From the NCBI RefSeq assembly GCF_028289705.1, contig NZ_JANQOI010000183.1:1-64000 (forward strand): DNA of 64,000 bases, read 5' to 3'. Each line of letters opens with the position of its first letter. Position 1 is the first letter of the stretch. Source of the stretch: Pelagibius sp. Lineage in GTDB: Bacteria; Pseudomonadota; Alphaproteobacteria; Kiloniellales; Kiloniellaceae. A program made the position numbers and the translations under genes. This document shows, piece by piece, positions 38,704-46,750 of this stretch. The notes beneath the pieces are model-generated. The model searched no databases and had not been told where the DNA came from. It saw nothing but the letters and a program-made list of their open reading frames with translations.

Positions 38704-39891
38704 ATGCTGTTGAAGGATATCCGAACCGAGCTCGACAGTATCCGGGCGGCCCACCTCTATAAGGTCGAGCGGCCCATCACCTCGCCCCAGGGGGCCGGCA
38801 TCCGGGTTGCCGAGGATGGGTCCGAGCGCACCGTCATCAACCTCTGCGCCAACAACTACCTCGGGCTTGCCGACCACCCGGCGCTGATCGCCGCCGCCAA
38901 GGAGGCACTGGACCACTACGGCCTCGGCATGGCCTCGGTGCGGTTCATCTGCGGCACCCAGGACCAGCATCGCCTACTGGAACAGGAGATCGCGGCCTTC
39001 CTCGGCCAGGAGGATGCCATCCTCTATGCCGCCTGCTTCGATGCCAACGGCGGGGTCTTCGAGCCGCTGCTCGGTGCCGAGGACGCGGTGATCTCCGATG
39101 CCCTGAACCATGCCTCAATCATCGACGGCATCCGGCTCTGCAAGGCCCAGCGCTACCGCTACGCCAACCGCGACATGGACGAATTGGAAGCCAAGCTGCG
39201 CGAGGCGCGGCAGGAAGGCGCCCGGCGGATCATCATCGCCACCGACGGGGTGTTCTCCATGGACGGCTATCTCGCCGATCTGCCGACCATGCGGCGCCTG
39301 GCGGATCAGTACGAAGCGCTGCTGTTCGTCGACGACTGCCATTCCACCGGCGTGCTGGGGCCGCAGGGCAGGGGCACCGGCGCCCACTTCGGCGTCGGTG
39401 TGGACATCCTGACCGGCACCTTGGGGAAGGCGCTCGGCGGTTCGGCCGGCGGTTACGTGGCCGCGCCCCAGCCGATCATCGATCTGCTGCGCCAGCGCTC
39501 CCGGCCCTATCTCTTCTCCAACTCCCTGCCGCCGCCCATCGTCGGCGCCGGGCGCAAGGCCATCGAGCTGGTGCGTCAGGGCGACGACCTGCGCGCAAGG
39601 CTCACCGAGAATGCGCGGCGTTTTCGTGCCGGCCTCACGGACGCCGGTTTCCGGCTGCTCGAGGGCGAGCATCCCATCATTCCGGTGATGCTGGGGGAGG
39701 CCGAGATCGCGCAGGAAATGGCGGCCAAGCTCTTCGATCATGGCATCTACGTCACCGGCTTCTTCTATCCGGTGGTGCCCCAGGGCCAGGCCAGAATCCG
39801 CACCCAGATGTCGGCGGCCCTGGCGCCGGAGCAGATTGACCGGGCCGTCGCGGCCTTCACCGCGACAGGCCGGGACCTGGGTGTAATCTAG
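38704..39891 (+). CDS. kbl: Glycine C-acetyltransferase (2-amino-3-ketobutyrate CoA ligase)
   Basis: Splits 2-amino-3-ketobutyrate with CoA into glycine and acetyl-CoA. The 395-residue PLP enzyme of the alpha-oxoamine synthase family shows [14 protein letters not shown] near residue 45, [11 protein letters not shown] near 210, and the PLP-lysine motif [10 protein letters not shown] near 243. It precedes tdh by 28 bases; the pair converts threonine to glycine and acetyl-CoA. Confidence 0.95.
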   Translation: MLLKDIRTELDSIRAAHLYKVERPITSPQGAGIRVAEDGSERTVINLCANNYLGLADHPALIAAAKEALDHYGLGMASVRFICGTQDQHRLLEQEIAAFLGQEDAILYAACFDANGGVFEPLLGAEDAVISDALNHASIIDGIRLCKAQRYRYANRDMDELEAKLREARQEGARRIIIATDGVFSMDGYLADLPTMRRLADQYEALLFVDDCHSTGVLGPQGRGTGAHFGVGVDILTGTLGKALGGSAGGYVAAPQPIIDLLRQRSRPYLFSNSLPPPIVGAGRKAIELVRQGDDLRARLTENARRFRAGLTDAGFRLLEGEHPIIPVMLGEAEIAQEMAAKLFDHGIYVTGFFYPVVPQGQARIRTQMSAALAPEQIDRAVAAFTATGRDLGVI

Positions 39892-39919
39892 CAATCTCCC
39901 TGTCAGTCAGGAGGCGACG

Positions 39920-40948
39920 ATGAAGGCCCTGATCAAAGAGAAGCCGGAACCCGGCATCTGGCTGGGCGACCAGCCGAAGCCCGCGGTCGCGCCGGACGAG
40001 GTGCTGATCAAAATCCGCAAGACGGCGATCTGCGGCACCGACGTGCACATCTACAACTGGGATGCCTGGGCGGCGAAGACCGTGCCGGTGCCCATGACCA
40101 TCGGCCACGAATACTGCGGCGAGATCGTCGAACTGGGCGCCAATGTCCGCCACCTGAGCCTGGGCCAGAGGGTGTCCGGCGAGGGCCATGTCATCGGCAG
40201 CCGCAGTCGCAACGTGCGGGCCGGGCGCTATCACCTGGACCCGGAAACCCGCGGGATCGGCGTCAACCTGCCCGGCGCCTTCGCCGAGTATCTGGCGCTG
40301 CCGGCCTTCAACGTGGTGCCGTTGCCGGACCATCTCTCCGACGACCTGGGTGCAATCCTCGATCCGCTGGGCAACGCCGTGCACACGGCCCTGACCTTCG
40401 ATTTGGTGGGCGAGGACGTGCTGATCACCGGCGCCGGGCCCATCGGCGTCATGGCGGCGGCGGTGGCTCGCCACGTCGGGGCGCGCCATGTCGTGCTCAC
40501 CGACGTCAATCCCTACCGGCTTTCCCTTGCCGAGCAGGTGGCCGATGCGCGGACGGTCAACGTCGCCAAGGAAGACCTGCGCGACGTGATGGCCGAATTG
40601 AAGATGAAGGAGGGCTTCGACGTCGGCTTCGAGATGTCCGGGGCGCCGGCGGCCTTCGACCAGATGGTCGATCTGATGGTGATGGGCGGGCGCATCGCGC
40701 TGCTCGGCATCCCCGCGCAGGTCCGGCCCTTCGACTGGAGCCCGGTGATCTTCAAGGCCCTGACCATCAAGGCGATCTACGGCCGGGAGATGTTCGAGAC
40801 CTGGTACAAGATGATCGCCATGCTGGAATCCGGCCTCTCCATCGACCGCATCGTCACCCACCGCTTCGGCATCGACGACTTCCAGCGGGCCTTCGACGTC
40901 ATGGCCTCCGGCGAAAGCGGCAAGGTGGTGCTGGACTGGGCGGCTTAA
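39920..40948 (+). CDS. tdh: L-threonine 3-dehydrogenase lacking structural-zinc cysteines
   Basis: Oxidises L-threonine to 2-amino-3-ketobutyrate with NAD+. The 342-residue MDR protein aligns closely with E. coli Tdh. Catalytic-zinc residues are kept (Cys38 in [12 protein letters not shown], His63-Glu64 in GHEYCGE), as is the [20 protein letters not shown] nucleotide-binding loop. The structural-zinc lobe is altered: positions 93, 96, 99 and 107, which are cysteines in the E. coli enzyme, are Gly, Ser, Val and Asp here. The enzyme should therefore bind one zinc per subunit. The rest of the protein, including the [12 protein letters not shown] segment, is typical. Confidence 0.93.
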   Translation: MKALIKEKPEPGIWLGDQPKPAVAPDEVLIKIRKTAICGTDVHIYNWDAWAAKTVPVPMTIGHEYCGEIVELGANVRHLSLGQRVSGEGHVIGSRSRNVRAGRYHLDPETRGIGVNLPGAFAEYLALPAFNVVPLPDHLSDDLGAILDPLGNAVHTALTFDLVGEDVLITGAGPIGVMAAAVARHVGARHVVLTDVNPYRLSLAEQVADARTVNVAKEDLRDVMAELKMKEGFDVGFEMSGAPAAFDQMVDLMVMGGRIALLGIPAQVRPFDWSPVIFKALTIKAIYGREMFETWYKMIAMLESGLSIDRIVTHRFGIDDFQRAFDVMASGESGKVVLDWAA

Positions 40949-41028
40949 TGGACCGGGCTTCTTGATGCCTGGCCCAGGATGAAGCCTTCTCAGCCAATGG
41001 GTTCCCGCTCTCTGGCACCCCAAAAAAC

Positions 41029-41168
41029 TGTCATTGCCGGACTTGTTCCGGCAATCCATCGAAGTCCCGGTCTCGGCCTTTCCATGGACCCTCGGGACAA
41101 GCCCGAGGGTGACGATGTGGTTAAGGATGGCGCCGGCAAGCCATTGAAATCACACCATTCATTTGAGT
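41029..41168 (+). repeat. Dispersed palindromic repeat, copy 3
   Basis: CATTGCCGGACTTGTTCCGG, then CATGGACCCTCGGGACAAGC and CCGAGGGTGACGA, then GGCAAGCCATTGAAATCA and CATTCATTTGAGT. The last block is matched in reverse orientation at 60136-60170, so the element is about 140 bases and more than a simple palindrome. It lies between tdh and the convergent GntR gene. Confidence 0.8.
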
Positions 41169-41175
41169 GAGATCT

Positions 41176-41883
41176 TTAAAGCTGGGTGATGCCGTGGAGT
41201 TCCAGGAGTTCCACCAGCATGGCACCGGCGCGCACCCGGTGCTGGTGGTGGATGCGCCGCGCGGCCTCGCCGTCGCGCTGCTCGATGGCGGCGACAACCG
41301 CGGCGTGGTCCTCGTTTGAGGCGACGGGCTTGGGCCGCAGGCGCAGGGTTGCCATGCGGGCCCGGTGCGCCTGGTCGCGGCAGGTGTTGACCCAGGTGCG
41401 CAGGCGCTCATTGCCGCTGTATTCCACCAGCAGGTTGTGAAAGCGCTCGTCGGCGTCGGCCCAGCCGATCAGGTCGTCCCGGGCGAGGGCGGTGTCCATG
41501 TCGCCGACCGCCTCGTGCAGGGCCGCCAGGTCCTGCTCGCTCAGGCCGCGACTGGCGACGATCTCCGCCGCCGTCGATTCCAGTCCGGTGAGAATCTCAT
41601 AGATCTCCCGCATGTCGGCGACCGAGATGGGCAGAACGCGCATGCCGTGGCGCGGGCGGATCTCGACCATGCCCTCGTCGGCGAGGCGGATCAGCGCTTC
41701 CCGCACCGGCGTCCGACTCATCCCCAGGAACTCAGCGAGTTCCTGTTCCAAGGCCTGAAAGCCGGCCGGCATCTCATTGTCCAGGATACGCTGCTTCAGA
41801 TCCTGGTAGGCCCTCTCGGACTGCGAGAGGCGTTGCCCCCCGCGGCCGGTGGTCTTGTTGTCATTCAAGGCGGTCGTCGCCAA
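41176..41883 (-). CDS. GntR-family regulator (FadR/FCD subfamily)
   Basis: A 235-residue regulator with an N-terminal winged helix (about residues 20-85, ELAEFLGMSRTPVREALIRLADEGMVEIRPRHGMRV region) and an all-helical FCD ligand-binding domain (about 95-220) with the metal-ligand type Asp and His residues. It is the last gene of a minus-strand set with a Gfo-type and an IPMDH-type dehydrogenase, and probably controls this set and the divergent otnK-otnC genes. Confidence 0.9.
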   Translation of the reverse strand: MATTALNDNKTTGRGGQRLSQSERAYQDLKQRILDNEMPAGFQALEQELAEFLGMSRTPVREALIRLADEGMVEIRPRHGMRVLPISVADMREIYEILTGLESTAAEIVASRGLSEQDLAALHEAVGDMDTALARDDLIGWADADERFHNLLVEYSGNERLRTWVNTCRDQAHRARMATLRLRPKPVASNEDHAAVVAAIEQRDGEAARRIHHQHRVRAGAMLVELLELHGITQL

Positions 41884-42026
41884 GGGCCCTGCTCTCCGTC
41901 GGTTTCGCGTTGCCGCACCGTGAGTCGAATCTTCGACGAGAGCTTAGCTCATTTTCAACCGGAAGCACCACGCGGCCCCCAAAATTGTTTAGGAAATTGA
42001 ACCCAATTCTCGCCGGCTGACCCCGC

Positions 42027-43043
42027 TTACAGGCGCAGGCGGCGCCCTTCCCGATGCGAGTCATAGACCGCCTCTTCGATGCGCAGGTTGGCGAGGTAAT
42101 CGGATGCGCGGTTCATCACCGGCCCACCGTCCAGCAGGTGGTCGACCACGTGGCGCTGCAGCCGATAGACGCAGTCGCCGCCGAAGCCCCGGTTTTCCCA
42201 GGCATAGGCGACCTCCTGTTCCGCGTTGTGGCCGTGACGCCGAAGGAAGAGGTGGCCATCGCCGTCGAGCCTCAGCACTGCCTTGGAGCCTTCAACCAGC
42301 ATCTCGCCCATGGTCAGGCGGCGATTCTCGGCGGCGTGGTCGGCCAGGCGGTTACCGTCGAAGAGGCCGCGGGCACCGTTCTCGAAGTCCAGAAGAATGA
42401 TCCCCGCATCCTCGCCGGCGATCACCGGATTGAGGCGCTCCAGGCGCGCGTAGACCCCCTCGACCTCGCCGAGCAGAAAGCGGAACACGTCGATCATATG
42501 GATCGCCGTCTCGTGCACCAGGAAGCGTTCCATCTTCTGGAAATAGGGCTGACGGTCGAGGTAGGCCTCGGGCCCCTGGCCGTCGCCGGGGCGCAGGCGG
42601 AAGCTCGCCTGATAGAGATCGCCCAGCTCGCCCGCCTCGATCACCGCCTTGGCTTGCTGATGCCAGGGCTGGAAGCGGAAGTTCTCATGGACCACCAAGA
42701 GGACGCCAGCCTTGTCGCAGACGGCAATGGCCTCCTTCGCTTCCTCCAGGTTCTGGCAGAAAGGCTTCTGGCAGATGATGGGGACCTTGTGGGCGGCGGC
42801 GGTGCGGATCATCGCCAGATGGGTGACCGGCGGGGTGATGATGTCCAGCAGATCCGGCGTCTCTTCGGCCAGCATCTCCGCCAGGTCGCTGTAGGTCGCC
42901 GGGACCCCATAGGTCTCCGCCACGCGGCGCGCGCCTTCGGCTCCGCGATTGCAGAGGGCCACCAGATCGACATCGGGCATCCGGTTCCAGGCCTCGTACT
43001 GGAACTGGCTGAAATAACCGGTGCCGACGGTCGCAACCCTCAC
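42027..43043 (-). CDS. Gfo/Idh/MocA-family oxidoreductase
   Basis: A 338-residue NAD(P)-dependent dehydrogenase: ATVGTGYFSQFQYEAW at the N-terminus, catalytic Lys in CQKPFCQN near residue 92, and VHETAIHMIDVFRFLLGEVEG near 175. The GTG at 43043 is preferred because a GAGGAG box lies nine bases upstream, while TTG at 43049 is only three bases from it. It follows the IPMDH-like gene by 28 bases. The context suggests an acid sugar or its lactone as substrate. Confidence 0.83.
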   Translation of the reverse strand: MRVATVGTGYFSQFQYEAWNRMPDVDLVALCNRGAEGARRVAETYGVPATYSDLAEMLAEETPDLLDIITPPVTHLAMIRTAAAHKVPIICQKPFCQNLEEAKEAIAVCDKAGVLLVVHENFRFQPWHQQAKAVIEAGELGDLYQASFRLRPGDGQGPEAYLDRQPYFQKMERFLVHETAIHMIDVFRFLLGEVEGVYARLERLNPVIAGEDAGIILLDFENGARGLFDGNRLADHAAENRRLTMGEMLVEGSKAVLRLDGDGHLFLRRHGHNAEQEVAYAWENRGFGGDCVYRLQRHVVDHLLDGGPVMNRASDYLANLRIEEAVYDSHREGRRLRL

Positions 43044-43071
43044 AGACAAGCGCTCCTCACCGGGACCTCTT

Positions 43072-44193
43072 TCACAAGGCCGCGGTCACCGGAACCTGCG
43101 GGTGGCAGAGGGCGTCCATCACGGCCTTGGAGACTTCGGCGGTTCCGGAACTGCCGCCCAGGTCCGCGGGGATCAGGGTTGCCCCGGCATAGGCCTGGTC
43201 CACGGCCGCGCGGATTGCCGCCCCGGCCTCGGCACAAGGGGGGACGTCACGGGTTTCGGCCAGCCATTCCAGCATCATCGCAGCGGAAAGAAACATGGCG
43301 GTCGGGTTGGCCTTGCCCTGGCCGGCGATGTCGGGGGCACTGCCATGGCAGGGCTGGAACACCGCATGCTCGTCGCCGATGTCCGCCGAAGGCGCCATGC
43401 CCATGCCGCCGATCAGGCCGGCGGCAAGATCCGAGAGGATGTCCCCGAACATGTTCTCGGTGACCAGAACGTCGAGGTCCCAGGGGCGCCGCACCATGTT
43501 CAGCGCGGTGGCATCGACATAGGCATGATCGGCCGGAATGTCGCGGTGCAAGGCCGCGCGCTCGTCGAAGACCTGACGGAAGAAGGCGAAGGACTTGAAC
43601 ACATTGGCTTTGTCGACACAAGTCACGCGCCCGGGATGCCCCGCCGCCCGGCGCTTGGCCGCCAGGGCGAAGGCGAAGTCGAAGAGGCGCTCGCAGACCG
43701 GCCGCGTGATGACTTGCGTATCCCGCGCCTCGCGGTCGTCTTCGATCACACCCTTACCGCGGGATGCGAAGAGGCCTTCCGTCGATTCCCGGATCAGCAC
43801 GAAATCCAGATCCGACGCGCGCGGGTCGGTCAGCACCGGCGCCAGGCCGGGGATACGGCGCACCGGGCGCACGCCCGCATAAAGCCCGAAGGCAAAGCGA
43901 AGCTCCAACTGCGGCGCCACCTCCGTGCCGTCCGGATAACGGATGTCCGGCAGCCCCATGGCAGCCAGCAGGATGGCATCGGCTTCCGCAGCCGCGGTCA
44001 GGGACTCTTGCGGCAGGGCAATACCCTCCATGCGGTAGGTGCCGGCCCCGGCCGGGAGAGGCGTGAAGGCGAGCGTGAAGCCGCCAACCTGTTCCGCGGC
44101 GGCAGTCAGCAGATCCAGACAGGGCGCGGTGATCTCCGTGCCGATCCCATCGCCCTCGAAGACAGCGATTTCCAGCTTCGGCACGTTGGTCAT
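43072..44193 (-). CDS. Isocitrate/isopropylmalate dehydrogenase family protein
   Basis: A 373-residue beta-decarboxylating dehydrogenase of the IPMDH/tartrate dehydrogenase family. AVFEGDGIGTEIT starts the protein, ESTEGLFASRGKG lies near residue 145, VDKANVFKS near 190, and the metal/NAD region NMFGDILSDLAAGLIGGMGMAPSA near 250. The divergent otnK and otnC suggest it oxidises a 2-hydroxyacid such as tartrate, D-malate or a tetronate, rather than isopropylmalate. It is the first gene of the minus-strand unit. Confidence 0.85.
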   Translation of the reverse strand: MTNVPKLEIAVFEGDGIGTEITAPCLDLLTAAAEQVGGFTLAFTPLPAGAGTYRMEGIALPQESLTAAAEADAILLAAMGLPDIRYPDGTEVAPQLELRFAFGLYAGVRPVRRIPGLAPVLTDPRASDLDFVLIRESTEGLFASRGKGVIEDDREARDTQVITRPVCERLFDFAFALAAKRRAAGHPGRVTCVDKANVFKSFAFFRQVFDERAALHRDIPADHAYVDATALNMVRRPWDLDVLVTENMFGDILSDLAAGLIGGMGMAPSADIGDEHAVFQPCHGSAPDIAGQGKANPTAMFLSAAMMLEWLAETRDVPPCAEAGAAIRAAVDQAYAGATLIPADLGGSSGTAEVSKAVMDALCHPQVPVTAAL

Positions 44194-44331
44194 GGCATCA
44201 CCTCGTCGAATTCAGCCCGTTCGGTGGCGCAACTTCGCTCGCCAAAAGAATCCCGATTTCTCATGGCCTTGAGCGGCGCCTCCTGAGATACTGCGGAAAC
44301 TCCAAGACCCCTCTTCAGGGCTTATCATACT

Positions 44332-44360
44332 TGAATGCATACATTAATGAATGCATTTAT
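44332..44360. promoter_or_regulatory. Direct-repeat operator candidate in the divergent tetronate promoter
   Basis: TGAATGCATACAT (44332-44344) and TGAATGCATTTAT (44348-44360) repeat with a 16-base period; each contains the palindrome ATGCAT. They overlap a minus-strand TATGAT (44329-44324) with TTCATT 16 bases upstream, and lie 85-113 bases before otnK. The adjacent GntR-family gene is the natural candidate to bind here. Confidence 0.5.
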
Positions 44361-44444
44361 TCCAGACCCAATCGCTTCTGATGTCGTTCGCCTCCGGGGG
44401 TTCGGCATCACTGTGGCCGGACTTCAGGACTTGCGGGGGACTCG

Positions 44445-45710
44445 ATGCTGCTTGGCTGTATTGCGGACGATCTGACCGGGGCGACCGATCTCGCCCTGAT
44501 GCTGGTGCGCGGGGGCATGCGAACGGTGCAGGTCGTCGGCGTGCCGCAGCGTGCGGCGGACCTGCCGGCGGCGGATGCGGTGGTGGTGGCGCTGAAATCG
44601 CGCACCACACCGCCGGAGGAGGCGGTTGCGGAGTCCCTGGCCAGTGCCGAGGCGCTGCTTGCCGGAGGCGCCAAGCAGCTCTTCTTCAAGTACTGCTCGA
44701 CCTTCGATTCCACCGACAAAGGCAATATCGGCCCGGTGACCGAAGCCCTAATGGCGCGCCTGGACTGTCCTTTCACCCTAGCCTGTCCGGCCTTTCCCGG
44801 CAACCAGCGCGCGGTCTTTCAGGGGCATCTCTTCGTCGGGACGACCCTGCTGTCGGACAGCCCGCTGAAAGACCACCCCCTGACCCCCATGCGCGATCCG
44901 AACCTGGTGTCGGTGCTCAGCCGGCAGACGCACCGCAAGGTGGGTCTCGTTCCTTTCGAGACCGTCGAGGCCGGGGCCGAGGCCATCGCCGCGGGCTTCG
45001 AGCGCGCGCGGGACGAAGGTGTGGAGATCGCCATCGTCGATGCCATCAGCGACAGCCATCTGGTCGCCATCGGCAGGGCCGCGGCCGGACTGTCCCTGAT
45101 CACCGGCGGGTCCGGCGTTGCCATGGGCCTGCCCCAAAACTTCCGCGACCGGGGGTTGCTGGGGGGCGAGGACCCGCTTCGGAATTTTGCTGCACCGGCA
45201 GGCCCGGCGGCCATTCTGTCGGGGAGCTGCTCTGCGGCCACTCAGGAGCAGGTGGCCATGGCGGAGGAGGCCGGCATTCCCGCCTACCGGGTCGATGCCC
45301 TCTCACTTTCCAGCGGCGAGACCTCCGCCGCGGCGCTGCTGGATTGGGCCGGCCGGCAGGACAGCAGCCGGCCGCTGATGATCTATTCGACAGCCGCGCC
45401 GGAAACCATCCGCGGCGTGCAGGATCGACTGGGGCGGGACCAGGCCGGCGCGCTGGTGGAGGAGACCCTGGCCGAGGTGGCCCGTGGTCTGGTCGATCAG
45501 GGTGTGCGGCGGCTGATCGTTGCCGGTGGCGAGACCTCCGGCGCGGTGGTCAATGGGCTCTCTCTCCAGGCGCTGGAAATCGGCCCGGAGATCGATCCGG
45601 GGGTGCCCTGGACCCGCAGCGCCGGCGAGCCGCCGCTGGCCCTTGCCCTGAAGTCGGGCAACTTCGGCGCCCCGGACTTTTTCCTCAAGGCCTGGGATCT
45701 GCTGCCATGA
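44445..45710 (+). CDS. otnK: 3-oxo-tetronate kinase
   Basis: Phosphorylates 3-oxo-tetronate at C4 in the breakdown of four-carbon acid sugars (threonate, erythronate). The 421-residue protein is a full-length two-domain DUF1537 (SBD_N plus NBD_C) kinase: IADDLTGATDLALMLVRGGM at the N-terminus, KYCSTFDSTDKGNIGPV near 85, GGSGVAMGLP near 220 and the ATP-binding VAGGETSGAVV near 360. Its stop overlaps the otnC start (ATGA). Confidence 0.92.
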   Translation: MLLGCIADDLTGATDLALMLVRGGMRTVQVVGVPQRAADLPAADAVVVALKSRTTPPEEAVAESLASAEALLAGGAKQLFFKYCSTFDSTDKGNIGPVTEALMARLDCPFTLACPAFPGNQRAVFQGHLFVGTTLLSDSPLKDHPLTPMRDPNLVSVLSRQTHRKVGLVPFETVEAGAEAIAAGFERARDEGVEIAIVDAISDSHLVAIGRAAAGLSLITGGSGVAMGLPQNFRDRGLLGGEDPLRNFAAPAGPAAILSGSCSAATQEQVAMAEEAGIPAYRVDALSLSSGETSAAALLDWAGRQDSSRPLMIYSTAAPETIRGVQDRLGRDQAGALVEETLAEVARGLVDQGVRRLIVAGGETSGAVVNGLSLQALEIGPEIDPGVPWTRSAGEPPLALALKSGNFGAPDFFLKAWDLLP

Positions 45711-46342
45711 GCGAGGAAGCCCGCCTGCGCGAGGCGATCTGCGCGACCGGCCGTTCCCTCTACGACCGTGGCCTGACCTTCGGCAGCACCGGCAACATCA
45801 GCCAGCGCCTGCCGGACGGCGGCTGGCTGATGACCCCGACCAACGCCTCCCTGGGCGCGCTCGATCCGGCCCGCCTGTCACGCCTGGACGCTGCGGGGGA
45901 TTGGCTTTCCGGCGACAAGCCGACGAAAGAGACCTTCCTGCACATCGCCATGTACCGCGAACGCGCCGATGCCGCCGCCGTGGTTCACCTTCATTCAACG
46001 CACTCGGTGGCCGTGAGCTGTCTCGACGGCATCGATCCCGAAGACGTGCTGCCGCCCATCACCGCCTATTATGTGATGCGGGTCGGGCGCCTGCCGCTGG
46101 TGCCCTATTTCCCGCCGGGCGATCAGGATCTGGCCAAGGCCGTCGGCAGGCTGGCGGGTAAGCATCATGCGGTTCTGCTGGCCAACCACGGGCCGGTGGT
46201 CGCCGGCACCAGCCTGGAGACGGCGCTTTACGCCACAGAGGAGTTGGAGGAAACCGCCAAGCTGTTCCTGCTGCTGAGAGGGGCCGCCGTGCGCGCCCTG
46301 ACGCAGGAGCAGGTGGCGGAACTCAGGAAACGGTTCGGATAG
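45707..46342 (+). CDS. otnC: 3-oxo-tetronate 4-phosphate decarboxylase
   Basis: A 211-residue class II aldolase/adducin-family protein that decarboxylates 3-oxo-tetronate 4-phosphate to dihydroxyacetone phosphate. Visible signatures are GLTFGSTGNISQRLPDG near residue 25, the zinc-binding VHLHSTHSV near 95 and ANHGPVVAG near 160 with a further His. The start is fixed by the four-base ATGA overlap with otnK; a longer frame reading through otnK is spurious. Together with OtnK this gives the lower half of the tetronate pathway. Confidence 0.9.
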   Translation: MSEEARLREAICATGRSLYDRGLTFGSTGNISQRLPDGGWLMTPTNASLGALDPARLSRLDAAGDWLSGDKPTKETFLHIAMYRERADAAAVVHLHSTHSVAVSCLDGIDPEDVLPPITAYYVMRVGRLPLVPYFPPGDQDLAKAVGRLAGKHHAVLLANHGPVVAGTSLETALYATEELEETAKLFLLLRGAAVRALTQEQVAELRKRFG

Positions 46343-46353
46343 GGGCAGGGGAC

Positions 46354-46638
46354 ATGTTCGTTGTGACGGTGATTTTCGAAGTGAAGGCGGACTCTGCGGG
46401 GGCGTTCCGAACCGCCGTCTTGGAGCAGGCCCACAACTCCCTCACCAAGGAGGAGAGCTGCAGCCGCTTCGATGTCTGTTTCGACCCCGAGCGTGAAGAC
46501 CGCATCTTCCTCTACGAAATCTATGACGACCGCGCCGCCTTCGACCGCCATCTGGCCAGCGCCCACTTCGCGGACTTCGACCGGCGCGTCGCCCCCTGGG
46601 TCGTCAATAAGACCGTGGAGACCTGGGTCTTGGGATAG
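46354..46638 (+). CDS. Small ABM-fold (putative quinol monooxygenase) protein
   Basis: A 94-residue ferredoxin-like alpha+beta barrel protein of the antibiotic-biosynthesis-monooxygenase (YgiN/LsrG-like) family: FVVTVIFEVKADSAGAFR, EESCSRFDVCFDP, IFLYEIYDDRAAFDRH and the final VETW strand are typical. It starts 11 bases after otnC, so it belongs to the same transcript. Family members include cofactor-free monooxygenases and isomerases; here an auxiliary role in acid-sugar metabolism is a guess. Confidence 0.82.
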   Translation: MFVVTVIFEVKADSAGAFRTAVLEQAHNSLTKEESCSRFDVCFDPEREDRIFLYEIYDDRAAFDRHLASAHFADFDRRVAPWVVNKTVETWVLG

Positions 46639-46704
46639 GCCGCGGTCCCGGCACGGGGAAACCGGTGTGAAAGCCCGCCTACTGCGGGAATAAAGCATGC
46701 CCAG

Positions 46705-46736
46705 GACCGGTCCTTCTCTCAGGAGGATCGGTCTTT
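46705..46736 (+). terminator. Terminator-like hairpin after the otn genes
   Basis: GACCG (46705-46709) pairs with CGGTC (46729-46733) and TCCT (46711-46714) with AGGA (46721-46724) around a TCTCTC loop, followed by TTT. The stem has a small asymmetric bulge. The AGGAGG inside its right arm looks like a ribosome site but is probably part of the hairpin. Confidence 0.5.
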
Positions 46737-46750
46737 GAAATTCATGCTTT

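Noticed and set aside
41029..41168. Simple rho-independent terminator rather than a repeat
   Set aside because: The same core, stem and tail occur at other loci in both orientations, which a lone terminator would not explain.
44351..45706. Long frame that would extend OtnC upstream through otnK
   Set aside because: The first 450 residues are out-of-frame otnK; OtnC homologues start at the ATGA overlap at 45707.
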